A stretch of 64,000 bases of DNA, taken from NCBI RefSeq assembly GCF_029407905.1, contig NC_073641.1, positions 15,979,001 to 16,043,000 on the forward strand, in the 5' to 3' direction. Below the pieces are notes generated by a model. That model saw only the letters and a list, made by a program, of their open reading frames with translations, had not been told where the DNA came from and searched no databases. The position numbers were made by a program, and so were the translations under genes. Shown one piece after another: positions 49,472 to 62,446 of this stretch. Source of the DNA: Bubalus kerabau (taxonomy: Eukaryota; Chordata; Mammalia; Artiodactyla; Bovidae). The first letter of the stretch is position 1. Every line of letters starts with the position of its first letter.

Positions 49472-49686
49472 GTGTGCTAAGTTGCTTCAGTCATGTCCAA
49501 CTCTTTGCAACCTTATGGACTGTAGCCAGGCTCCTCTGTCCTTGGGATTCTCCAGGCAAGAAAATACTGGAGTAGGTTGCCATTTCCTTCTCCAGGGGAT
49601 CTTCCCAACCCAGGGATTAAACCTGAGTCTCTTGTCTCCTACACTGGCAGACAGGTTCTTTACCACTAGGGCCACCTGGGAAGCCC
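49472..49686 (-). repeat. Bov-tA SINE
   Basis: GTGTGCTAAGTTGCTTCAGT to GGCCACCTGGGAAGCCC. The target duplication AATACTT(C/T)TAT lies at 49461-49471 and 49687-49697. Confidence 0.93.
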
Positions 49687-50009
49687 AATACTTTTATAAC
49701 AAGTAATAAGTAAACCTGCTATTTGTCCAGGGGGATGTAACCTCATTTCTCAAAGTTATTCTGAGGAATGTCCTGGGGCCTGGGTTAAGAGCAAGCCTTG
49801 CAGACTTATCATACTCAACAAAATGTGGGAAATTACAAGAGCGTCTCTCTCATTTCTCTCTCTCTACCTATATGTGTCTTTATCTCTCTCTGTAAAACAA
49901 ATGACAATCATTACCTAATCTGAAGTATTTTATTAAACACATAAAACCAACCATGATAATGTTCTCTTCCTATCACTATTCTTTCAGTGGAGTGGGCACC
50001 AGGTTCACC

Positions 50010-50040
50010 AACTCTCCTTTTTTTTTTTTTTTTTTTTTAA
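50010..50040. repeat. Poly-T tract
   Basis: A run of about 20 T after CAACTCTCC. No repeat body was recognised next to it. Confidence 0.8.
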
Positions 50041-50158
50041 TTATTATTTACCTCAAGAGCAGGGAGCTGAGTTTATTTTATATCTATTTATCTATCTTTC
50101 CTTAGATCTTGGCACATCATTTTTATCAGTCCCAGCAAGAACCCTTCTTGTTTTAATA

Positions 50159-50369
50159 TGTGTTGTGCTTAGTTACTCAGTTGTATCCAACTCTTTGCAA
50201 CCCCATGGACTATAGCCTACCAGGCTCCTCTGTCCATGGGGATTCTAGGCAGGAATACTGAAGTGGGTTGCCATGCCCTCCTCCAGGGGATCTTTCCAAC
50301 CCAGAAATTGAACCCATATCTCTCACATTGCAGCTGGATTCTTAACTGTCTGAGCCACTAAGGAAGCCC
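50159..50369 (-). repeat. Bov-tA SINE
   Basis: TGTGTTGTGCTTAGTTACTC to GAGCCACTAAGGAAGCCC. Near full length. Confidence 0.92.
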
Positions 50370-50488
50370 AAGAATACTGGAATGAGTAGCTTATCCTTTC
50401 TCCAGGGGAACTTCCCAACCCAGGAATCGAACTGGGGTCTCCTGCATTGCAGGCAGATTCTTTATCAGCTGAGCTACCAGGGAAGCCC
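50370..50488 (-). repeat. Bov-tA SINE, second partial copy in tandem
   Basis: AAGAATACTGGAATGAGTAG to GCTACCAGGGAAGCCCTG: the tRNA-derived half of another Bov-tA in the same orientation, directly next to the previous copy. Confidence 0.9.
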
Positions 50489-50578
50489 TGTTTTAATATA
50501 TGTGAATGTGTGTTTCCGTATTCCCGTTTTCACTCCCATTTCTTCCCTCTTTCCTTTAATAAATTTGATACCTATATT

Positions 50579-50796
50579 TGGGCTCCCCAGGTGGCACTAG
50601 TGGTAAAGAACACCTCCCAGTGCAGGAAGCATAAAGGATGAGGGTTGGATCCCTGGGTCTGGAAGATACCCTGGAGAATGGAATGGCAACCTGCTCCAGT
50701 ATTGTTGCCTGGAGAATCCCCATGGACAGAGGAGCCTGGTAGACTACGGTCCATGGGATCACAAAGAGTCGGACATGACTGAAGTGACTTAGCATA
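50579..50796 (+). repeat. Bov-tA SINE, opposite orientation
   Basis: GGGCTCCCCAGGTGGCACTA to GACATGACTGAAGTGACTTA. Lies 90 bp from the reverse-oriented pair, with the tRNA heads facing each other. Confidence 0.93.
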
Positions 50797-50829
50797 TTTG
50801 AAATCATCTGTATCCTTGCAAAATATTGC

Positions 50830-51840
50830 AGATTGTTTTATATATGTCTGTTTATTTTTTAACTTTTTAAGTTTGAAATGTTTTCAAAGTTATGGAGAAA
50901 ATGATATAGTAGAAAGAGTTCCCATATGTCCTTGAGTCAAATTTTTTAATTATTAATATTTTGCAACATTTCTTTCTCTTTTTGTATATGTACGTGTATT
51001 TTTTTCTGTACTATTTGAAAATAAGTTGAAGACATGTCCCCTATCGCTATATATTTCAGTACCTTTCCTAAGAAGAAAAAACAATCTCTTACATAACCAC
51101 AGTATGATTATCAAGTTAGTTTTAGCATTTATACACTATTATTAGCTGATATGTAATCCATATTCAAATTTCCTCAGTTGTCTCAGCAGTGTTTTTTTTA
51201 ACCTTTCCCTCTTCCAGTCTAGTTTCTGTTGCATTTGCTCATGTCTCTTTAATCTTTAACTCTCTGAACAGTTCCTTGGCCTTTCTTTGTTATTTGATAA
51301 TATGTATGTAATTTTTGTTTGTATGATATACTGGTATAGACCTTGTTCCTTTTCTCAATTTTTCAGTGTTTCTAAGATCCACCTATATTTATGTGTAGAC
51401 GTCTGTCTTGTTTGTTACTTCCAACTTCTGCCTAGTTTTCAGTTTACTTATCCATTCCCCAGTGACAAGCACCCATATTGTCTTCAACTCCTTGCTATTG
51501 TAAATAATTCTGTCACTAACATCCTCATACATGTTCCTTTTAGGAATATTTCTGGAATATCTCTCTAAGAATAGAACTGCTGGGTCATAATGTTTCTCCT
51601 ATTTAATCAAAGTACTGCTGAATTGCCCTATGGAACAGCTGCCCTACCACAATTTAACTGTTCTATACTAAGATCTCAGTTTCTCTATACCATTGCAATA
51701 TTTAGTCTTAGGTAACGTTCTCATTTTTGCTAATATAATGGTTTAAAGTTTGCTCTCATTTATTTTCTCTAATTACTAGTGAATTTCATTTCTTTTGCCA
51801 AACTCCTCACTGATAGAGTTTCTTCAGGAAGGAACTTTTC
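50830..51840 (-). repeat. Old L1 (L1M-type) 3' portion
   Basis: TTTCAAAGTTATGGAGAAAA, GAGTTCCCATATGTCCTTGA, CACAGTATGATTATCAAGTT, GAATAGAACTGCTGGGTCAT: antisense of old L1 3' sequence. Fairly diverged. Confidence 0.7.
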
Positions 51841-51847
51841 TGTAATA

Positions 51848-51897
51848 CACACACACATACACCCACCACAGGCACGCACACACACACACACACACAT
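51848..51897. repeat. Imperfect (CA)n microsatellite
   Basis: ACACACACACATACACCCAC then an uninterrupted CA run of about 10 units. Confidence 0.9.
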
Positions 51898-52429
51898 ACT
51901 CCAGCCTGGTCAATGTACTAGAGGGATATTTTGAAGCTGATGTCATGAATGGCAATTGTAAAGTCCCGTTTCACTTTGTATCACTGTCAGTAAACCAGTT
52001 GACATTAGTCATATCGTTTCTCGGATTTCTTACATTTTAAATATAATTTGTAAAAGTATACATTCTCCTAGACAACTGAAACCAAGATCCTTAAGACAGC
52101 TATCTGCACCTGACCCTGAAACTATGAAGATTGTGTAGAAATAGAATTTAAGATTTACTTCTTCAGATACTTGAATTCATCAATTTTCAAATCTTTTCCC
52201 TTATTTACTAATGAATTTTTAAAAACTATGTACCCTATTGGTTATTTTTCAGTGGGTGTCCAAAATTTGTTACGTCTAACTAATTGCAAAGGATAGAATT
52301 TCTAGAGTACTTCAAAAATTACTATGTAAAAAGTAAAAACCTCCTTAAATATACCTGATTGAATCTAAATGCCATAGCAATTTGGTAACTATCATTATGC
52401 ATTTTGAAAATACACTAATAGGTTCTTCT

Positions 52430-52960
52430 GGTTTTTGTTTCTTATTTTTACAATGTTGTATTGGTTTCTGTCATATAGCAACATGCATTAGCCATAGTTA
52501 CACATACATCCTCTCCCTCCCTTGGCCTTCCTCCCTTCCCTCCATCACATCCCTCCAGGTCATCATGGAGCACCAGACTGGGCTCCCTGTGCTGCACAAC
52601 AACTTCTCACAGGCTATCCATCTTACACCTGATAGTGTGCATATGTTGATGCCACTTTCTCCATTCCTCTCACACTTCCTATCCCCGACTGTGTCCACAA
52701 GGCCATTTTCTACATCTGTGTCTCCATTCCTTCCCTGCAAATAGGTTCAACAGTGCCATTTTCTAGATTTCATATATATGCATTAATATACTATATGTGT
52801 TTTTCTCTTTCTGACTTACTTTATTTAACAGGCTCTAGGTTCATCCACTTCACTAGAACTTACTCAAAGTCATTCTTTTTTATGGCTAAGAAATATTCTA
52901 TTGTGTATGTGTACCACAGCTTCTTTATCCATTTGGTTCTTCTTTTATAGTCAGATTTAC
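52430..52960 (-). repeat. Ruminant L1 3' end
   Basis: TGTTGTATTGGTTTCTGTCA, GTCATCATGGAGCACCAGAC, CCCTGCAAATAGGTTCAACA, TCTATTGTGTATGTGTACCA. Antisense L1; the open frames on both strands at 52382-52744 are read-throughs. Confidence 0.85.
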
Positions 52961-54279
52961 ATCTTTTTTTCCCCTTTTTTAGCTCAGCATTTCTGCTGCT
53001 CCTTTCCCTCCCAGTATATCATTCCTAATGCATATTTTAATATTTCTTAATATTTTTAAAAACATGTTTTTATGCTTAAAAGTATTTCAATTATATAAAA
53101 TATCTCTACAACAAAAAATTTAAGTTACAATTACATTTTTAAAATTTCCTGTGATCATAAAAAATCTTTTTTCTGGATTATATGTTCATTACATTACAAT
53201 TATTAATAATTGATTAGAAGAATATATATATTATGAATTTTAATAAATAGTTAAATATAAAAGTAAAGTTTATCTTAGAAAATAAATCTTTATTAGACTT
53301 GATCTTAGCCAAAAGACCAAGAAGTAATAGAAGATGTATCTTTAAATATATATTTTCAATTACTGTATTTACCTCTGTACTGTTAGAATAAGACAGGATT
53401 TCAGCACCAATTCAGCTTCTTTATTTTTTTTCTATAGATGTGAATGTTGATAAAATTGGATCACATATGTAGTTGAGATGAAGAGATTTTATTATAGAAA
53501 TATCACTCAGTTCTTTAAACTTCTTTTGAATTATTTGTTAAAACATAAACTTGGCTCTATCATCAAAATTTTTAACAACCCATCAGCTGTGTTAATTTGA
53601 TTATATCGTCCTACAAACTTGATGAAAGCAAGAAACTACATATGTTACTCAATCACTGAAATCATTCTTCTTCTTAGTCCTGACACTGTTTCTAATTGTC
53701 TCTTTCCTTGACACCCATGTTTTTATACCCTGGGGCAATGAACTATTACAAAATTATGATGAGTGAAAGGTAAATTTTTCTGTTGTAAGGTGGGAGAAAT
53801 ATGATTTCAAAAGAAACTTTGCTTTCATAGAAAAGAGTAAATAAGAAATTATGGAATCTTTAAAAAATGATTTTCTTAAGCCATCTGTGCCTGCATATAC
53901 CCATCTTAACATAACTCAGGGATTTGTATGCTGCTGCTGCTAAACAGAAATGATATTTTTAAAGCTGTCATTATTCCAAAAAAAATCATATAGCATCAAC
54001 CTTTGTGAGAAATATAGAGTATTAAGTTTATTGAATTATAAATTTACAGTAAGGAACTTTTTAATGTAAATCAATAGCTGTAAATTTATATATGTTTTGA
54101 CAAAATGTATATCTAATTCAACAAACAGTATACTCCATCATTATGTTCCTGGAAGAGGTTGGCTTGAGTGTGTTGATGTCAAACCCAAGACTAAGTATTG
54201 ATATTCTTGGAAGGTTATTTGGTGGCTTCATTTAGGGCTGTCTATAATTCTCTTCTTTTGCTTATGTTAGTCCCTACAC
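52961..54279. other. Intronic sequence; only a U2 fragment recognised
   Basis: AT-rich. Apart from the snRNA-like fragment at 53297-53328 nothing is recognisable. Confidence 0.45.
53297..53328 (-). pseudogene. U2 snRNA 5'-end fragment (retropseudogene)
   Basis: On the minus strand this 32-base piece matches the first 32 nucleotides of U2 snRNA at about 27 positions, including the invariant TTTTGGCTAAGATCAAGT. It begins exactly at U2 nucleotide 1 and stops after nucleotide 32, the 3'-truncated form typical of reverse-transcribed U2 copies. It has no promoter elements and is too short to work. Confidence 0.72.
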
Positions 54280-54730
54280 CTGAATAATTAGTTTCTCCTC
54301 CCTCGCTCCACCATATCTGTCTTAATGATAGCTGTTTTATATTATATTTGTGAATTTACCTTCCCATACATGTCTCAAATCTAATCCCTCTTCTCTATCC
54401 CATGTCCTCATTCAGATCTACCTAATTTCTCAATTGGTTATCATCTTTTATCTGTGTTCCCTGGCTCCATTCTCATTCCATTCCATTGTCTCCACCACAG
54501 AATTACTATAATAATTTTTCTAAAATTTGGATCAATTCCATATTCTCCTGCTTAGAAATTTTCAGTTGCTCTTACTGACAAATCTTTAAAGTCTGTGCAC
54601 TTCCTAAAGTGTTGATACTTTCTTACATTTATTAGCTTGAGACTATCTGTTCTCAACTACTTTTCCAAATTTTTCTCCAGCAACTATTCTTACCTGTTTC
54701 TTTCTTGTGTCACACAAATTACTTATTTCC
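54280..54730 (-). repeat. L2 LINE remnant
   Basis: AATAATTTTTCTAAAATTTG, TATTCTCCTGCTTAGAAATT, CTTTAAAGTCTGTGCACTTC follow the antisense of L2 (CTCCTGCTTAAAACCCTCCA type). Edges approximate. Confidence 0.6.
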
Positions 54731-55533
54731 TTAAACAGATACAATGGTGCACTTACTAGAAAGTCACAGTGGACACAACAAGGATATTTTTTAGTGATTT
54801 CACCTAAACTTCTGGCTACTTGTGATGAAAGACTTAACTTTATTCATATGCAGTGATCCTTTACAGAAAAATTTTATGATTTATCATTGAGATATGTTTT
54901 TAGATCACAGTGATAGCACTCAGCATGGCTATAGGACACAGGAAAAAAATGGCAAAGAAAAGCTTTAAAAAATCAGAGAGGCCATGTTAAAGAAAAGACT
55001 ATATTCATAATCCTTAAATGTATCAAGATTTTACAAAAGGTGGTTTGAAAGCACATACACACACAAACATAAATTACAAAATGTATTGAATTCTCCTTTA
55101 TACATACTAATAAGAAAAAGTTTTTATGTTTGGCCTATAATGTAGAACTCTGTGGATAATAACTATCTTTTCATAATTCCGTTTTGGACTCAGCATTATG
55201 AAATAGCTTGAACTCTAGCAGGTATTAGGTAGGTTCTACTAACAATTTCAACACTTAGTAACTGTATGATTTTTATGGGTCAATTATACATCCACTGTCT
55301 GTTCAAGGAGAGACTGTATCATATGAGATAACATTTGAGAGTATATTATAAATTTAAACAGATTTAGAAACACATTATATCATTGAATTATTCCTTAATC
55401 TCTTTACATTAATCCTATATTTCCTTAGAGAATCTAGTCTATCTTGATAGAAGCCATATGTTGATAGGGCTAATAAATGATCCAATAAGGGAAAAAAACA
55501 TATTGAGGGTTTGTTTTATTTATTTTTTTCTAA

Positions 55534-55725
<192 letters not shown>

Positions 55726-56404
55726 TAAGTAATCCTCTGGAGAGTGATGATGAATTGCTCCAGAAGTAAGCCATTGATAGAAGCCTAAAATGTAGTGCTT
55801 CAAACTTTGCATAATGAGTAACTTTTATAGGTCCCAGTGATACTTCAGACTGTTCCCCAAATACTTTAATATATCACTCTGGCAAATTTTTAATTTTTTC
55901 TTTGTACTCAAATAGAACGCAGACTAAATTAGGGGGACACAAACAGATTAAAGAACTGGAGTAAGACTGTAAAAGGGGTTGATGATATGAGTTAGAAATG
56001 TTAAATAAATGGGAAGGAATGTCAGAAAGAATTTAGATTTACATAATTTAGTAATGCATAAGCCAAGCCTTAATTCAGTGATTACATATTTCATTTTGTT
56101 GGTTAAAAAAAAACTGAATTCTGTAGAAATGCCAAAGTATCTAATAGTAACAAACAACAACAACAAAAAACCAAACACCCAGGGAATGAAAATAAGAAAA
56201 TGAAAATTTGTCTTTGAAAATATATTAAAGTGACTCATCTTTTCTCCAGTTTGAGAACTCCTTTGCTGGTCCTTTAATGTATATTCTAAGAGTCCGGTTA
56301 TTTAAATTTGAAGACTATAAATTAGCTCAGGTGTAACTATGTTTAGGAAAGCAGATGTTTTTCCGTATTTCACCTGCATAGAACTTTAAGATTAGCCTTT
56401 GGAA

Positions 56405-56610
56405 ACTGTTAGACTTAGGTCTCACTCTCTTAACAGTGTGACCTTGGTCATTCATGTTTGTTACTTAAACTTCTAATATTCAGTGACTTGATTTGTTGAA
56501 TAAATTTAGGTAATGATACACATATCATCAAGTTGTTATGTAAATAATTATGTATAACACTATAATGTATATAAAGCACTTAATAGACATTCATTATGTG
56601 GTATATTAAA
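56405..56610 (+). repeat. MIR SINE
   Basis: AACAGTGTGACCTTGGTCAT, TTACTTAAACTTCTAATATT, ATCAAGTTGTTATGTAAATA and TATATAAAGCACTTAATAGA follow MIR from its core to its 3' end. Confidence 0.75.
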
Positions 56611-56808
56611 TAATATCAAGGTTTTAAGCACTGTTTTTCTATCATTACCTTCAACTGTTTTCTGCCATTTTTTTCTGAGGAGGAGTAGTTAAGTATTCTG
56701 AAAAAGTTGGTCATACACAAAGTATAGGAGAGCAACAGAAATTCTTTTTAAAAACTGTCTTTGTTTAAAGTTCACCTTAACATGATCATAGTGTAACATT
56801 TTAGAAAT

Positions 56809-56972
56809 TCGGAGGGAGACCTGGGTTTGATCCCTGGGTCAGAAAGATCACCTAGGGAAGGGAATGGCTATCCACTCCAGTATTCATACCTGGAAAATTC
56901 CATGGACAGAGGAGCCTGGCAAGCTATAGTCCATGGGTTGCAAAGAGCTGAACACAACTGAGTGACCAACAT
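56809..56972 (+). repeat. Bov-tA SINE, 5'-truncated
   Basis: GGAGGGAGACCTGGGTTTGA to GAACACAACTGAGTGACCAA. Lacks the first ~45 bp of the tRNA-like head. Confidence 0.9.
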
Positions 56973-58659
56973 TTTCTTTTAACACTATGTAGGGTAACAT
57001 TACTTATTAAGATTTTGGTTCATATCTGCTAAGAACCAGATTATATTCTTAAAACTTATAATTGCATATTTTTAAAAGCCCCAGACAAGAGATTTTATTA
57101 ATAAATTACCGAGAGCAATGCTTTGTTCAGTCAAAGATCAAAAGACAAGTGTTTAAAATGGACTCTTTTGAATTAATGTGATAATGAAATTGAAGGAATT
57201 GGAAGTATTTTTAGAAGGTAGCTCTTCTGAATAGCTATACTATAACCTAACAGTTTTTAATCTTTGTAATAGATAAATTATATTACTTGCCTTGTGCCAA
57301 AACTGGGTGAAGGAGCACAGAAAATTTGACATCTTTTTGTAGTTTTTTAACACAAAGCACTAGCAATATCATTTTCTGAGATGTTTTAACAAGACCATAT
57401 AACCTAAATTTTAAGCACTGTTGAAGATCTACTCTCCCCAGAAATCAAGCCAGATCTGGAATCTCTCCCTTGACTTGGCTCACGTTTTTATAATGGAATC
57501 TTAGTGTCTATCTCCAGAAAGACAAACTGTATGAATGCTCAGGATTCCTGTGCATTTTTGCATTTCCTCTGCTTGTTTTTTGTTTTTTTTTTTCCTTCCC
57601 CGAATATATCATTTCTCATTCCTCTGTCTTGTTTCTGTTGTACAGCCCATTTGCTAGGAATATCTCTTTATACTAAATACAAGGACTGGTTTTGATCTCT
57701 TGCCAGACCCTGTGTAGTTAAAACTGTATTAAGGCTGTTAAAACATTCCAAAAGGGAATCCCTAAATTGCTGATAAAATACAGTTAAGAAATCACCACTG
57801 GTTTGAGGAGAGATGTAAAATTATTGCTAGTTGCAATAAATCATTCCACTGAATTAATTGAAAGAATTAATCCAAAAACCATTATGTAAGCCTTATTACC
57901 TCTTTGCATTTTCTATGTGTAAGCATAATTAGTGTTGACAGGGTTCTAGTGGGTTTATTATCCTGTATTTTATAAAAATATTTCTGTTGCATCCTCATGG
58001 GAATGCTCACAAAGTTAAAGGCATTAGTAAAAGATAGATGTGAAAGACAATGGGTAGGGATTTGGGGAGAAGTTGGCATCTCTTCCGCCTCTCTTTAACA
58101 GTAAACTAAACAACTCTGATTGTAATCTGACCAAGCAATAAAGGTTTTTTAAACTCAAGGCCCTTTAAAAAGGTCAGTTCACTGGAGCACAAAGATACAA
58201 TAGTAACTTTCTTGAATTTCTTTGTTCCTCTTTATTAATGCAGGGGACTTAATTGCTTTAACAGCTTTGTGTGATATTTTTAAAAATCCAGTGATATTTT
58301 GATTAGGGATTGAGGTTACATTTATGTTTTATAGTTGGCTCAAAAAGACTCATAACATTTTATTTTAGTTTCTCTTCTCAAGAAAAAGAAATCTTGAAAG
58401 ATGAATTGTTTAGGAATTGCAGCCCTGCCAACAGAATGCATATTTTTCTCTACTTAGTGACTATATAGGCCAAAGATGATGGTGGATTTTAACAATAAGC
58501 TTTCTATGATTTATAGAGATTCACTATTCACTATGTTCAACTGAAAGCAATTCCATGGCCTTTAAATGCCAATAGAGTAAAAAAGTCTCTCGTGTCATTC
58601 TGAAACACTAGGTGCTATTGATCAATCAGGAGATGGTGTTTACCAACTCCCAATATTTT

Positions 58660-58830
58660 TTTTCAGATTTCTTAAACTCGGTGATTCAATAAGTGGTTCA
58701 TGAATCGCCCAGAAGCCGTCCTGATTAAATAATAAAGAACCCATTACCGTTAAAATGGACGTGTTATGCCAGCTTCTGATGTTTTCGACGACGGCTTTGC
58801 AGGTAGTGTCCTTCCTATCTGCCTGCGGGA
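58660..58830. promoter_or_regulatory. CpG-retaining patch, possible conserved non-coding element
   Basis: Nine CpGs occur in about 150 bases (58679-58827), including TTTTCGACGACGGC, inside an intron where CpG is otherwise rare. It also has TAAT-type homeodomain-like words (CTGATTAAATAATAAAG). No open frame or repeat family explains it. Function is inferred only from base composition. Confidence 0.35.
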
Positions 58831-60739
58831 CTTATTTATTTATTTATTCATTGATTTATTTATTTAGAAACTAGAGAAGATGAACCTGGTATTATGGCTC
58901 ACATTCATTGATGTCTATGGGCTAATTTACCAGGCAGTAGAAGGCAGCCAGAAGTAACTGAGGCCAGTTTTTCATACATTTTCCACCACTTAGTGGTAGT
59001 ACAGAGTAATTTCCTATAGTCCTCAAAAATCCTGGGGCCTCTGTGAATCAACTCTTGCTCTATTTAAATTAAAGTCTGTTATATTGTTTGAACTGTCAGA
59101 GATCCGTAGCAAAATTTCCTACAGTTCCAAATTAAATATTTTAACAGAAAAGATGGAAGCTGAAAAAAAGAGAAGCAATATTATGGTTGAAGATGAACTA
59201 GAAAGAAAGGTAGAGCTGCAAGAGAAGTGATATAAGATGAACAGGACAAATAAGGCACTTAACAATTCTTCTAGAGCAATTACTTTTGAAGGTCACTATC
59301 AGTAGTCTATTAGAAAACAACTTTTATAGATGGGACCTCTTTTTTATGTGGAGCCAAAAAACAGCTTAGCAAAACAAATTTCTCCTCCTTCCATTTATCT
59401 GACATATTTTGGGGACTTCACTCTAACCCATAAATATCTTTGATAAGTCATAATTACATATGGAGAAAAAGAGCATAACTTAGTAAACATGATTAGCATA
59501 GTGTTTGCATATTGGAAGCCTCAAGTTCAGTTGTGTTCAAGTATCCTAGTCCTATAGAGGGCAAGAGATAAAGGTCTTACTTAGAGTAATTCATTTTAAA
59601 GGTAATATATTGTTAGTTTTGTGAAGATTGGTAGAGCAGTTTATGAAAATGTAGTAGGTAAGACACTTGACTTGCCATAGATGAGACACCTAATTCATTT
59701 TTGCTTAATTTATATGTGTTAGCACAACTTTATAAGAAAAAGTAGCTGTTATATTATCTGTTAACTTTTTGTTGTTGTTGTTAAGAAACTGTTAAGATAT
59801 AATCGGGTTATATAGAAAGATCTATTTCTTAGATTAATCCACTGTTATAGGCTGAAGATCTGTACTTTATAGTATAATTGTTTAACTGAAAAATAAATCT
59901 AAAATTACAATTATGTTTTCATGTGTTCTGGAAACAAAGCCAAGACACCATATTTTACATAAGAATCTGTACATTTTAATTGACACAAATCTGGCTCATG
60001 TTCCTATTTTCAAAGCTAATTTTTGAACTCTGTAAATAAGACTTCTCTAAATTAGAAGTAGAATACATAAAATATGACTTTGCTATCATTCTGTAAGGAT
60101 TTCTGGAACTGTAAATATACTTTGATTTACTAAGAGTTTCATAATCAAGGAAAAGGCATGTTCTCAAACTAATACATATTTTTTGCCTTGTCTTAGAAGC
60201 ATAAACAAAAGTAGAGTGTATTAGTTCAATAATTATCTATATTGCTATAGATATTAACCAGGATTAGACTTTTAGTTGTGAAATATGTGCTGCTAGGGAA
60301 CTAATCATACTTCTGCTTTTATGAAGTATACAGTTTTGCTCAGGACAAGTATATCTTGTCCCAAGCAATAATAAGTTGTAATAACATCTTATACGTGGAA
60401 CATACAATGTTCTTCATTTCATTTATTAGTGAGTGAGGTTTATGTTTTCTGAGTGAAAAAATTCACATATGACACTAGGGCACAAGCTCACTATGCTTAA
60501 AAGTGGCATTTTATGAGAAAATTCAAGAAAATTTATATATAATATTACTACTATTAATTTTAAAATAGCATAAATAACAGGCTCAGTATCATAAGAATAT
60601 ATGATTATATTGATTAATTGTAAGCTTAGATTAGTAAAAATTACTCATAGCTTCTTTTTGTTAAAACAACTATAAAATATATGTAATTAACTCATATCTA
60701 ATATTTTTAAGAAAATCATTTATACCAGAAGCCAATACA

Positions 60740-61010
60740 AAATGATTTATGTCGGCATAATTTGCAATTTCTAGAAATTAGAAATAATTTAAACACTTGT
60801 TAATAGAAGTGACATAGTCTTAAATGGAATATCAAAGAACAATATAAATGAATAGCTTACAATTGCACAGTTCAACATGGATGTGTCTCACATTCATAGT
60901 ATTGAGCAGAAGGATAAATTCATAAAAGAAAACCTACAAAATGATTCCTTTTATGTAGAATTCAAGAACTGTCAGATGAATAAATTGAGAGATGAATAAT
61001 TACTGAGAGC
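60740..61010 (+). repeat. Old L1 3' remnant
   Basis: AATGAATAGCTTACAATTGC, AACATGGATGTGTCTCACAT, AAATGATTCCTTTTATGTAG and TTCAAGAACTGTCAGATGAA follow the 3' end of old L1 in sense. Diverged. Confidence 0.6.
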
Positions 61011-61382
61011 AGCAAATAAATTATTATTTTAAAAATCAGGCAAAAATAATTATTTTAAAAATCATTAATTGTATCCTCTTCCCTCTAGATTCAGATTTTA
61101 TACCTTTTATTTATTTGGAGAATGAAAATGTAATATGTGGGCATTAGAAATTTGAATTACACAGAAAAAAATCATTAATTCTTTGGGAGACAAAGAGAGT
61201 TGTGATTGAGCACTTGGAAATTTCCTAAGGGGACAAAAAACAAAGAAAACACTTCTTAGAGTTAAATGTACATCTCTCAGGTTCGTGTCCTCTATCTTCT
61301 TTCTATACTTACATCTGTGATATTTCATAATGGCAATTGATGGCACAGAGGCATGAAAATATCCAGAATTATTATCTTCTAA

Positions 61383-61576
61383 GGGCTTCCCTGGTGGCTC
61401 AGGGCTAAAGAATTTGTCTGCCAGTGCAAGAGATGCAGGCACAATCCCTGGGAAAGATCCCTGGAAGAAGGAAATGGCAACCCACTCCAGTAATCTTGCC
61501 TGTGAAATCCAGTGGACAGAGGAGCCTGGCAGGCTGCAGGGTCTCTTAAGAGTCAAACACAGCTTGAGTGACTAAA
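61383..61576 (+). repeat. Bov-tA SINE
   Basis: GGGCTTCCCTGGTGGCTCAG to AAACACAGCTTGAGTGACTA. Near full length. The minus-strand open frame at 61107-61556 is a read-through. Confidence 0.93.
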
Positions 61577-62026
61577 GAGTTAATTAATACTTACTGTTTA
61601 TAGTTTTAACTTACTTGAAAATAACCAAAAAGTAACAGACAGATTTTAGTAACATCATGCAAAAACTGTTTTTGTAGCTTAACCCTCAGTTAAGAATTAA
61701 AGTATGAAGACTATCTTACCCCTCAAATACTTGAGTCAAGGTTTTACTGTATGTAATATTTATCATTACTAGAAGGAAAATATGTGGTACATTTTCTACC
61801 CAAAATGTAGAAACAGTTTAAATCAACTTTGCAGATATCCTACACTTGGTATCCTAGAGCCAACACTAGTAGGTAAAACACTAGACTTGCAAGCATTGAT
61901 ATTTTGTACAACTATAGCCAAATCCATTTTAAAAGATTTTTGTTGATGCTGTATTCCTAAATATATGTTTATTATTTAAAGGTCTGTTATTTTTTTCACT
62001 TGTATCTTATATGGTGTTTCTTCTAC

Positions 62027-62063
<37 letters not shown>

Positions 62064-62065
62064 TA
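62027..62065. repeat. A-run followed by (TA)n
   Basis: About 15 A residues run directly into 12 TA units. Simple repeat without a recognisable retroelement body. Confidence 0.95.
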
Positions 62066-62263
62066 GGAAAGAGATGACGCATGTCTAGATGACTAACTAG
62101 ACCACATCAGTACAAAGCAATTGAAACACAAATCACTTTTGGGGTAGACTTTCTCAGAAAGATTTTCCCACAGGGGACCACACTACATGGCATTCTTCAT
62201 TGTCTGGAGGCTCCTGTAATAGTCATCTGATTTGGTAGTTTTTAAAGAATGCCAACCAGGATT

Positions 62264-62446
62264 GAAAGTGAAAAGAAAAAGTGAAAGTCACTCAGTCGTG
62301 TCCGACTCTTTGTGACCTCACGGACTCCAGGTCGAAATACTGGAGTGGGTAGCCTTTCCCTTCTCCAGGGGATCTTTCCGACCCAGGGATTGAACCGGGG
62401 TCTCCTGCAGGCGGATTCTTTACCAGCTGAGCTACTAGGAAAGCCC
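62264..62446 (-). repeat. Bov-tA SINE
   Basis: GTGAAAAGAAAAAGTGAAAG, CACTCAGTCGTGTCCGACTC to GAGCTACTAGGAAAGCCC, with part of the A-unit deleted after CACGGACTCCAGGTCG. Confidence 0.9.

Noticed and set aside
51848..51897. CA-rich stretch as a possible Z-DNA regulatory element
   Set aside because: An ordinary interrupted microsatellite with nothing beside it to suggest a regulatory role.
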